From CAYVOX01 sp964453035 (GTDB lineage Bacteria; Chloroflexota; Anaerolineae; Anaerolineales; Anaerolineaceae): a DNA stretch of 28,544 bases. The notes under the pieces were generated by a model. It did no database searches and was not told the origin of the DNA. It saw only the letters and a list, made by a program, of their open reading frames with translations. The DNA lies in the NCBI GenBank assembly GCA_964453035.1, contig CAYVOX010000027.1, positions 1 to 28,544 on the forward strand, given 5' to 3'. This document shows, piece after piece, positions 22,225 through 28,544 of the stretch. Both the position numbers and the translations under genes were made by a program. Positions within the stretch are counted from its first letter, which is position 1; every line of letters begins with the position of its first letter.

Positions 22225-23451
22225 ATGAAGAAAACGCTCTTCTTTATTAGCTTGCTCGTCATTTTACTTTCGGCGTGCCGCGCAGACCCAACGCCGCGCA
22301 CGGTGGTGGTGCCAACGGCGATCCCCTCCACGGAGACGCCCATCCCCCAGGATACGCCCACCGCGCTGCCTCCGACCGCGATCCCCAAAACGGCCACAAC
22401 CACCGCCACGCCGCTGCCCAGCGCGACGCCGACACCGTCCTACCCGGCAGCCGGTTACGGCCCGAGCAGCTTCCCGGCCAACATTAACCCGCTGACCGGA
22501 TTGGTTGTCAGCCAGACGCAATTGCTCAACCGCCGCCCGGTTGTGGTCAAGATTGAGAACCTTCCGCGCGAGCACCGCCCACCGTTTGGCATCAACAGCG
22601 CGGATATTGTGTACGAATACTACACCGAAGCGGGCGGCACGCGCTTCGCGGCGGTGTTCTACGGCCAGGATGCCGAAAAAGTTGGTCCCATCCGCTCTGC
22701 GCGCTTTTTTGATTTTAACGTTGTGCGGATGTATAAAAGTTCGTTTGTGTTTGGTTACGCTTATTCTGACCTGTTCTCCGCGCTGCAATCCTCAGAGTTT
22801 TACAACCGCCTGATCCTGGAAGGCGTGCTGTGGAAGTCGGTTTTCACCCGCTTTGAGCCCGAGGGTGCTAATCTGTTGCTGACCAATACCAGCCTGGTTG
22901 GAACGGCAATGGTTCAGAACAAGGTGGATAACAGCAAACAGAACCTGGAAGGCATGAGTTTTAAGCTGACCGCGCCGAACGGCGGCAAAGCCACGGCGAA
23001 TATCTATGTGCGCTACTCCGGTGGAATTTACAACCGGTGGGATTACGATGCCAAAACCGGTACATATTTGCGTTTTTCAGATGCTGCTGATGACGCCAAC
23101 CGGACGAATGAGAAGTACATGCAACTGACTGACCGCCTGACCAAAGAACCCGTGGCGGTGGAAAATGTGGTGATGCTGGCGGTTGAGCATAAATACATCA
23201 AGAAGGCGCCGGTTGAGGTGATGGATATGAGCCTGGTCGGCGAGGGCACAGCCTATGTTGCGCGCGACGGCCAAATCTACGAGGTGAAATGGAAACGCGC
23301 TAAGACCACGGATGTGCTGAGCCTGGTCAACAAAGATGGGACGCCGTTTGCGTTCAAGCCGGGGCAGACCTGGTTTGAGGTGATTGGATTGAACTCAAAA
23401 GTGGAAACCCTCAAAGACGGAGCCTGGAAGTTTACACATTTGATGCCCTAG
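22225..23451 (+). CDS. DUF3048 domain lipoprotein
   Basis: A 408-residue predicted lipoprotein with an N-terminal signal ending in LLSAC (C18). A Thr/Pro linker of about 60 residues follows. The DUF3048 domain then has INPLTGLVV, RRPVVVKIEN, the HRPPFGINSADIVYEYYTEAGGTRFAAVF segment and VGPIRSARFFD, which are diagnostic. The C-terminal part (from about residue 270, IYVRYSGGIYNRWDYD) belongs to the same family of YerB-like lipoproteins, whose biochemical role is unknown. GGAGAA lies ten bases before ATG at 22225. The upstream in-frame ATG at 22198 would put the polar stretch YHQSRRNF before the signal. Confidence 0.85.
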   Translation: MKKTLFFISLLVILLSACRADPTPRTVVVPTAIPSTETPIPQDTPTALPPTAIPKTATTTATPLPSATPTPSYPAAGYGPSSFPANINPLTGLVVSQTQLLNRRPVVVKIENLPREHRPPFGINSADIVYEYYTEAGGTRFAAVFYGQDAEKVGPIRSARFFDFNVVRMYKSSFVFGYAYSDLFSALQSSEFYNRLILEGVLWKSVFTRFEPEGANLLLTNTSLVGTAMVQNKVDNSKQNLEGMSFKLTAPNGGKATANIYVRYSGGIYNRWDYDAKTGTYLRFSDAADDANRTNEKYMQLTDRLTKEPVAVENVVMLAVEHKYIKKAPVEVMDMSLVGEGTAYVARDGQIYEVKWKRAKTTDVLSLVNKDGTPFAFKPGQTWFEVIGLNSKVETLKDGAWKFTHLMP

Positions 23452-23453
23452 GC

Positions 23454-23482
23454 TTGACTTTGATTTGCGATTATGGTTTACT
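23454..23482 (+). promoter_or_regulatory. Predicted promoter of the photolyase operon
   Basis: TTGACT (23454-23459) and TTTACT (23477-23482) are separated by 17 bases, matching the sigma-70 consensus at 5 of 6 and 4 of 6 positions. Transcription should start near 23489, giving a leader of about 200 bases before the photolyase ATG. Confidence 0.5.
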
Positions 23483-23488
23483 TATTAT

Positions 23489-23686
23489 TGACCGGATAAC
23501 CGGTTCTGAAAACGCCATCCTTATGAAGAGGAGGTGGTGCCTAAAATGTATGACAGTTGTAGTTACCAACAAAGCGCTGCGGCATCCCTCCTCCTGATTC
23601 ATTAGCAGGAAGATGCTGCAGCGCAACCAGAAAGTCGCCCTCCCGGGCGGCTTTCTGATTCTGAGACCTGTACTAAAATTAAAACG
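23489..23686 (+). ncRNA. Structured leader of the photolyase operon with a short leader ORF and sequestrable SD
   Basis: A small hairpin ACCGG/CCGGT lies at 23491-23504. A perfect Shine-Dalgarno AGGAGGT (23529-23535) precedes a 19-codon ORF (23546-23605). The end of that ORF forms one side of a 13-bp stem (23574-23586 with 23612-23624, one G-T pair) enclosing a smaller TCCTG/CAGGA hairpin. CCTCCTC (23587-23593) in its loop is exactly complementary to GAGGAGG of the Shine-Dalgarno. A 12-bp hairpin AGAAAGTCGCCC/GGGCGGCTTTCT follows at 23630-23657. No T run is present. Regulatory function is inference. Confidence 0.45.
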
Positions 23687-25102
23687 ATGAACCATCAACA
23701 AATTGTCATCTGGTGGACGCGACGGGATTTTCGGCTTCAGAACAACCCTGCCCTGACTGCGGCGCTTGAAGCAGGCAGCATGGTTGTGCCCGTGTTCATC
23801 TGGGATCCCATCCTGACCCGCAGACCGGCTCAAAAACGCCTGCAGTTCATGACGGCGGCGTTGCGTGCGCTGGATGATGACCTGCGCCAGCGAGGCAGCC
23901 GGCTGGTCATTCGCGAAGGAGCTCCGTTGGAGCAACTGGTGCGCCTGGTGGGTGAAACAGGGGCGCGCGCTATCTTCGCGGAGGAGGATTTTAGCCCTTA
24001 TGCCAGGCGTAGGGATGGCGAAATTGCCGCCAGGCTGCCGCTTCAATTGGTTTCGGGGTTGACAGTGCAGCCACCCGCGCTCATCCTCAAGCCGGATAGA
24101 AAGCCCTATTCGGTATTTACAGCGTTTAGCAAAACCTGGAAGGCGATGCCTTTTCCGGGCGGGAAGAACGCCGCTGCGCCGGCACGATTGCCCGCCCTGC
24201 CTGACCTTTTCTCCCTCCCGTTGCAGGATGGTGCGGGTGAGCCGGATTTTCCCGCTTCTGAGGCGGAGGCGCAGCGCCGGTTGGACTCATTTTTATCTGG
24301 GCCGGTTTTTAACTACACGGAAGGTCGAAATTTCCTGGCCCAGACCGGAACATCACGCCTTTCGCCGTATTTCCGGTTTGGATTGCTCTCGGCGCGGCAG
24401 GCTGCTTCTGCTGTGCTTGAGAAGCTGCGGACGGTTGAGGATGCAACCGCCCGGCAGGGTTGCGAAACCTGGTTGAACGAGCTCGTCTGGCGGGAATTTT
24501 ATTATGCCATCCTTTTTTACCATCCAGAGGTGCTCAAAACCGCCTACCAGCCTGCCTACCGCCACATTCCCTGGCGAGATTCACCCGTGGATTTGAGCGC
24601 CTGGAAGACGGGAGAGACGGGCTACCCGGTGATTGATGCTGGCATGCGCCAGCTGGCTCAAACAGGCTGGATGCACAATCGGGCGCGCATGATTGTGGCG
24701 TCTTTTCTGGTTAAAAATTTACTGGTCAACTGGCAGGCGGGCGAAGCCTGGTTCATGCAGCACCTGGTGGATGGCGACCCGGCGGCCAATAACGGCGGCT
24801 GGCAATGGACTGCCGGCGTGGGTACGGATGCAGCGCCGTATTTTCGCATCTTTAATCCTATAGCGCAGAGCCAGAAGTATGACCCGGAGGGAGAGTATAT
24901 CCGGCGATTTGTTCCCGAATTGCGTCGTGTACCGCTGGTTTATCTTCATGCTCCCTGGTTGATGCCTGAAGATATTCAACTAAGCGCTGGCTGCAGAATT
25001 GGGAGAGATTACCCGGCCCCAATAGTGGACGTGACCCATACGAAAGAACGCACCTTGAGCGCGTATAAATTCTCAAAAATGGTGAGGCAAAATGATTCTT
25101 AA
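23687..25102 (+). CDS. phr: Deoxyribodipyrimidine photolyase (CPD photolyase)
   Basis: Light-driven repair of cyclobutane pyrimidine dimers in DNA with FAD. The 471-residue length is standard for class I photolyases. The N-terminal antenna domain begins IVIWWTRRDFRLQNNPAL. The FAD domain contains NYTEGRNFL, TSRLSPYFRFGLLSARQ, WLNELVWREFYYAIL, MRQLAQTGWMHNRARMIVASFLVK, and the signature WQWTAGVGTDAAPYFRIFNP. No Shine-Dalgarno is obvious at the ATG. Its last 11 bases overlap the Rieske oxygenase gene, so translation is coupled. Cryptochrome-like function is less likely given the intact DNA-repair signature. Confidence 0.95.
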   Translation: MNHQQIVIWWTRRDFRLQNNPALTAALEAGSMVVPVFIWDPILTRRPAQKRLQFMTAALRALDDDLRQRGSRLVIREGAPLEQLVRLVGETGARAIFAEEDFSPYARRRDGEIAARLPLQLVSGLTVQPPALILKPDRKPYSVFTAFSKTWKAMPFPGGKNAAAPARLPALPDLFSLPLQDGAGEPDFPASEAEAQRRLDSFLSGPVFNYTEGRNFLAQTGTSRLSPYFRFGLLSARQAASAVLEKLRTVEDATARQGCETWLNELVWREFYYAILFYHPEVLKTAYQPAYRHIPWRDSPVDLSAWKTGETGYPVIDAGMRQLAQTGWMHNRARMIVASFLVKNLLVNWQAGEAWFMQHLVDGDPAANNGGWQWTAGVGTDAAPYFRIFNPIAQSQKYDPEGEYIRRFVPELRRVPLVYLHAPWLMPEDIQLSAGCRIGRDYPAPIVDVTHTKERTLSAYKFSKMVRQNDS

Positions 25103-26081
25103 TCAATGGTATGGTGTACTTGAGTCCAGAGAGGTTAAAAAAGGGCGGCTTATTGGCGTCACCCGGATGGGTGAGAAAATGGTGGCCTGGCGCGATCAAA
25201 ACGGAAAAGTCATACTGATGAGCGACCTTTGCCCGCACATTGGCGCTTCGCTATGCCAGGGAAAACTGGTGGAAAACCGTTTGGCCTGTCCGTTTCACGG
25301 CTTTGAATATGACAGCAGTGGGCAATGTAAGTACGTGCCTGCCCTCGGCAAGACCGGAGCGGTGCCCAAGTCGCTCAAAGTGCGCACGTATCACACTTTT
25401 GAAGCCCACGGCATCATCTGGTTGTGGTGGGGGGAGGGGGAACCAGACCCGGTTGAACCCAAGTGGTTTGATATTGACGATTCGTTCAGCTCATCCAGCT
25501 TCACTCAGCATTGGCCGGTGCACTACTCGCGCATGGTGGAAAATCAGCTGGACGTTATGCACCTGCCCTTTGTGCATACCACCACGATTGGCCGGGGGCA
25601 GCGCGTGGTGGTGGATGGACCGCTAATTAGACTGGAAGATAACACAATGAACATCTGGGTTTTTAACCGCAAGGATGACGGCGTGCCACCCAGAAAGGCA
25701 GATGAGCTACCAGAACCCAAGCGCCCACCATTCCTGGTGTTCAACTTCCCCAACGTGTGGGAGAACCGGATTTCAGAGGATTTACGCATCACTGCCGTCT
25801 TTGCACCGGTTGACGAGGGCAACACCATCATCTACCTGCGCTTTTATCAGCGTTTTGTGCGCGTACCGGTCGTCAGAGATATCGTCAACTTCTTTGGGAA
25901 CCTGTCTAATACTTACATTCTCAACCAGGATCGCCGCATTGTTTTAAGGCAGCGCCCGATTAAGACGGAATTGAAGAAGATGGGCGAAAAACTGATGCCG
26001 GGCGACCGCGCGATTTTAACCTTCCGCCAGCATCGGCACGAACTCAAGGAAAAGGCTGGCCAATTTGAGCACGAGAAGTGA
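25092..26081 (+). CDS. Rieske [2Fe-2S] non-heme iron oxygenase, alpha-subunit type
   Basis: O2-dependent oxygenase or demethylase. In the 329-residue protein the Rieske cluster ligands are C47-x-H49 (CPHIGA) and C66-x2-H69 (CPFHGFEYD). The mononuclear iron site is D154-x2-H157-x4-H162 in NQLDVMHLPFVH, with the Asp that bridges the two centres between subunits. The length fits the vanillate-demethylase or pheophorbide-oxygenase-like group rather than two-subunit dioxygenases. No reductase or ferredoxin gene is adjacent. GTGAGG precedes the ATG at 25092, and the stop overlaps the cydD start by four bases (GTGA). The substrate is unknown. Confidence 0.92.
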   Translation: MILNQWYGVLESREVKKGRLIGVTRMGEKMVAWRDQNGKVILMSDLCPHIGASLCQGKLVENRLACPFHGFEYDSSGQCKYVPALGKTGAVPKSLKVRTYHTFEAHGIIWLWWGEGEPDPVEPKWFDIDDSFSSSSFTQHWPVHYSRMVENQLDVMHLPFVHTTTIGRGQRVVVDGPLIRLEDNTMNIWVFNRKDDGVPPRKADELPEPKRPPFLVFNFPNVWENRISEDLRITAVFAPVDEGNTIIYLRFYQRFVRVPVVRDIVNFFGNLSNTYILNQDRRIVLRQRPIKTELKKMGEKLMPGDRAILTFRQHRHELKEKAGQFEHEK

Positions 26082-27805
26082 TTTTTGACCACGCGCTTTT
26101 TGAACAAACAAAGGGGGGACGCGGTTATTTGATTCTGGCTGCGGCGGCAGGGTGGGGTGCCGGGCTTTTCACCATTCTGCAGGCAGCAGTCATCAGCCGG
26201 GTGATCACTGCGGTATTTTTAGAAAACCAAGGCCTGACAGAGCTTCTCCCGTGGATGGGGGGCTTGCTGTTTGTTTTGGTTGCTCGCAGTCTGGCGCAAA
26301 TGGGCAGTGAAATGCTGGCGCACCAGGCTTCCACGCACATTCGCCTGAGGTTGAGGCGCGATCTGATGGAGCACATTCTTGCGCTGGGACCGGGTTTCAC
26401 CCAGGGTGAGCAGAGCGGTGAGCAGGCTGCTGCGGTGCTGCAGGGGGTGGATGAGCTGGATGCGTATTTCAGCCAGTATTTACCGCAGGTAGCGCTGGCT
26501 GGGATTATTCCTCTTTCCGTGCTCATTATTGCGTTTCCGATGGATTGGCTTTCGGCGCTAGTTTTGCTGCTGACTGCGCCACTGATTCCTATCTTTATGG
26601 TTTTAATCGGCCAGGCTTCGGCTGCCGTCACCCGCAGGCAGTTCACCGCGCTGGGTAGGATGAGCGCGTTTCTGCTCGATACCATCCAGGGGCTGACGAC
26701 GCTTAAGCTGCTCAACCAGAGCGCCGCCCAGACCGAACGGATTGCCCGGGTGGCTGAGAACTACCGCGTAGCGACCATGCGTGTTTTACGCGTTGCTTTT
26801 CTTTCCGCACTGGTGCTGGAGCTGGTGGGCACCCTCTCCACGGCGGTGATAGCCGTCCAAATTGGGCTGCGTCTGCTGGAGGGCGGGATTGCATTTGAGC
26901 AAGCGTTTTTCATTTTGCTGCTTGCGCCAGAATTCTACCTGCCGCTCCGCTTGATGGGGTTGCGCTTTCACGCCGCGGAGACAGGACGGAGCGCCGCGCA
27001 GCGAATCTTTCAGGTGCTCGCCATACCGGCGCCTGCGGCTGCCCATGCTTCGCATAATCTTGAGTCAGGCTCGATCCGGGTGGCGTTTGAGGGTGTCAGC
27101 TTCAGCTACCCTGACCGGCGCGAGGCGGCTCTGCAGCAGGTGGCTTTCTGGCTGCATCCCGGTAAGGTGACTGCCCTGGTTGGGGCAAGCGGTTCCGGCA
27201 AAAGCACTATCGCCTCGTTGCTGATGGGCTTCATCAGGCCGGATTCTGGAACGATTAAGGTCAACAGCGCTAACCTGTCAGATATCCCTCTTGAGGACTG
27301 GCGCGCAAAAGTGGCCTGGATGCCCCAACGCGCGTTCCTCTTTGAGGGGACGATCGCGGATAACCTGCGGTTAGGCTCGCCAGATGCTACCACAGAACAA
27401 ATAGAGCGGGCCGCTCGACAAGCACACCTTGCGGATTTTATTCACAGCCTGCCGGAAGGTTATGCCGCGAGATTGGGTGAAGGCGGCCTGGGGCTGAGCG
27501 GGGGGCAAGCTCAGCGGGTTGCGCTGGCAAGAGCGTTTCTGGCGGATACACCGCTGCTGGTGGTGGATGAGCCGACCAACTGGCTTGACCCGGAGCTTGA
27601 AGACGCTTTGAGCCAGTCCCTGTTTGAATTGAGCGCCAATCGCACCGTGCTTTGGATTGCCCACCGGCTGGAATCGGTGAAGCGCGCCGACTGGGTAGTG
27701 GTTCTGGATGCCGGGAGGGTGGTGGAGCAGGGCACGCCGGAGGGACTGCTGCGCCAGGGCGGCGCATTTGCCCGCTTGCTGGCGGAGGGGGAGGATCTGC
27801 TGTGA
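26078..27805 (+). CDS. cydD: Thiol reductant ABC exporter subunit CydD
   Basis: One half of the CydDC heterodimeric exporter that moves cysteine or glutathione outward and is needed to assemble cytochrome bd oxidase. The 575-residue protein has a six-helix membrane domain (about 15-310), then an ATPase domain. Walker A is GASGSGKST (369-377), with MPQRAFLFEGTIADNLRLG as Q-loop, LSGGQAQRVALARAF as signature, VVDEPTNWLDPE as Walker B, and WIAHRLE for the H-loop. The start is GTG at 26078, overlapping the Rieske stop. The next gene, cydC, overlaps its stop by four bases. cydAB is not in the window. Confidence 0.93.
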   Translation: MIFDHALFEQTKGGRGYLILAAAAGWGAGLFTILQAAVISRVITAVFLENQGLTELLPWMGGLLFVLVARSLAQMGSEMLAHQASTHIRLRLRRDLMEHILALGPGFTQGEQSGEQAAAVLQGVDELDAYFSQYLPQVALAGIIPLSVLIIAFPMDWLSALVLLLTAPLIPIFMVLIGQASAAVTRRQFTALGRMSAFLLDTIQGLTTLKLLNQSAAQTERIARVAENYRVATMRVLRVAFLSALVLELVGTLSTAVIAVQIGLRLLEGGIAFEQAFFILLLAPEFYLPLRLMGLRFHAAETGRSAAQRIFQVLAIPAPAAAHASHNLESGSIRVAFEGVSFSYPDRREAALQQVAFWLHPGKVTALVGASGSGKSTIASLLMGFIRPDSGTIKVNSANLSDIPLEDWRAKVAWMPQRAFLFEGTIADNLRLGSPDATTEQIERAARQAHLADFIHSLPEGYAARLGEGGLGLSGGQAQRVALARAFLADTPLLVVDEPTNWLDPELEDALSQSLFELSANRTVLWIAHRLESVKRADWVVVLDAGRVVEQGTPEGLLRQGGAFARLLAEGEDLL

Positions 27806-28544
27806 CCACTCTGCTGCAAATGCTGCGATTCTTACGCGCCTGCCGGGGATGGGTTCTCCTTTCGGTGCTGCTGGGTGCTGCCACAGTTGCCAGTGGCATT
27901 GGCCTGCTGGGAACTTCGGCTTATCTCATCGCCATGGCGGCGCTGCAGCCTTCGATTGCCGTGCTGCAGGTGGCTATTGTCGGCGTGCGGTTTTTTGGCA
28001 TCAGCCGGGGTGTGTTCCGTTACCTGGAACGGTTGGTCTCGCATTCGGTGAACTTTCGGCTGCTGGCGCAATACCGCGTGTGGTTCTACCGTTCCATTGA
28101 GCCGCTTGCGCCGGCGGGTTTGCAATCTTATCAAAGTGGGGATATCCTGGCGCGCGCGGTGGCGGATATCAATACTCTGGAGCATTTTTATGTTCGCGTG
28201 GTTGCGCCGCCGCTGGTTGCGTTGATAGCGACGGTGGGCGTATGCTGGCTGGTGGGGTTGGCGCACTGGGGTTTCTCGTTGATTTTGACGGCAGGGTTGC
28301 TGGTCAATGGTGTTTTGATCCCACTTGCGGCTCATTTTGCCAGCCGGACGGTCGGGGCTGCCAGCGTGGCTGCCAGAGCCCGGCTTTCGGCAGTTTTGAT
28401 CCAGGGCCTTCAGGGCACCGCAGACCTGGTAGCCTTCCGCCAGGAAAAATCCTTGCTGGCGCAGCTTGAGCATCACAGCCGGGCAGCAACCGGAGCGCAA
28501 ACCAGCCTGGCCTGGCGCGGAGCGCTGACGAATGCCATCAATTT
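27802..28544 (+). CDS. cydC: Thiol reductant ABC exporter subunit CydC (3' truncated by window edge)
   Basis: Partner of CydD. Only the N-terminal 247 codons lie in the window; the frame is open to the last base with no stop. GTG at 27802 overlaps the cydD TGA by four bases (GTGA). The visible part is the membrane domain, starting TTLLQMLRFLRACRGW, with LLGTSAYLIAMAAL, VGVRFFGISRGVFRYLERLVSH and SGDILARAVADINTLEHFYVRVV, which are characteristic of CydC. The nucleotide-binding domain must lie to the right. Gene order cydD-cydC is the usual one. Confidence 0.9.
   Translation, partial: MTTLLQMLRFLRACRGWVLLSVLLGAATVASGIGLLGTSAYLIAMAALQPSIAVLQVAIVGVRFFGISRGVFRYLERLVSHSVNFRLLAQYRVWFYRSIEPLAPAGLQSYQSGDILARAVADINTLEHFYVRVVAPPLVALIATVGVCWLVGLAHWGFSLILTAGLLVNGVLIPLAAHFASRTVGAASVAARARLSAVLIQGLQGTADLVAFRQEKSLLAQLEHHSRAATGAQTSLAWRGALTNAIN

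Overview
The window reads as a single contiguous piece of a Chloroflexota chromosome, most likely an Anaerolineae-type organism. This is inferred from gene content and protein style only: an L31 ribosomal protein with a long C-terminal extension, secreted proteins with Thr/Pro-rich linkers, DUF4405 and DUF3048 proteins, a chlorofam-like guanylate kinase and moderately high GC. No 16S or other phylogenetic marker was searched. Coding density is very high, with no gene-free stretch over 300 bases. No tRNA, rRNA or CRISPR array was seen.

Layout. 24-2278: a cation diffusion facilitator, then a two-gene unit (tandem DUF4405 membrane protein plus a membrane-anchored OB-fold-like protein) behind phased TTCACAA repeats that resemble an OmpR/PhoB-family operator. 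2300-3653: a ribosomal protein operon rplU-rpmA-rpmE with a consensus sigma-70 promoter, a structured leader, an intercistronic hairpin before rpmE, and a strong intrinsic terminator. The rpmE product is fused to a domain resembling the RNA polymerase alpha C-terminal domain. 3724-7168: tdk, hpt, a CCA-adding enzyme and an alpha/beta hydrolase, closely packed. 7165-9457: two divergent GNAT acetyltransferases and a secreted L,D-transpeptidase. 9503-13214 (minus): a Thr/Pro-rich lipoprotein, a MITE-like palindromic element with a target duplication, an M32 carboxypeptidase and a D-2-hydroxyacid dehydrogenase.

13428-17224 (minus): a MacAB-like exporter (membrane fusion protein, ATPase, FtsX permease) followed by an unusual RpiB-family protein and a terminator. 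Divergent from it, 17357-18670 encodes a membrane-anchored HExxH protein. 18682-21334: an FmdB zinc-ribbon protein, a divergent guanylate kinase, an orphan CysA/PotA-type ABC ATPase and a DUF402 protein. 21331-23451: a DUF2085 membrane protein and a DUF3048 lipoprotein. 23454-28544: a candidate regulatory leader RNA, then a translationally coupled string of DNA photolyase, Rieske oxygenase, cydD and cydC. cydC runs off the right edge.

Functional themes are translation and nucleotide salvage on the left, cell-envelope and export functions in the middle, and light/oxygen-related functions on the right. CydDC implies a cytochrome bd oxidase elsewhere in the genome, and the Rieske oxygenase needs O2, so at least microaerobic life is suggested. 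The most unusual items are the L31-alphaCTD fusion, the photolyase leader with a sequestrable Shine-Dalgarno sequence, and the MITE-like element whose two arms covary internally.
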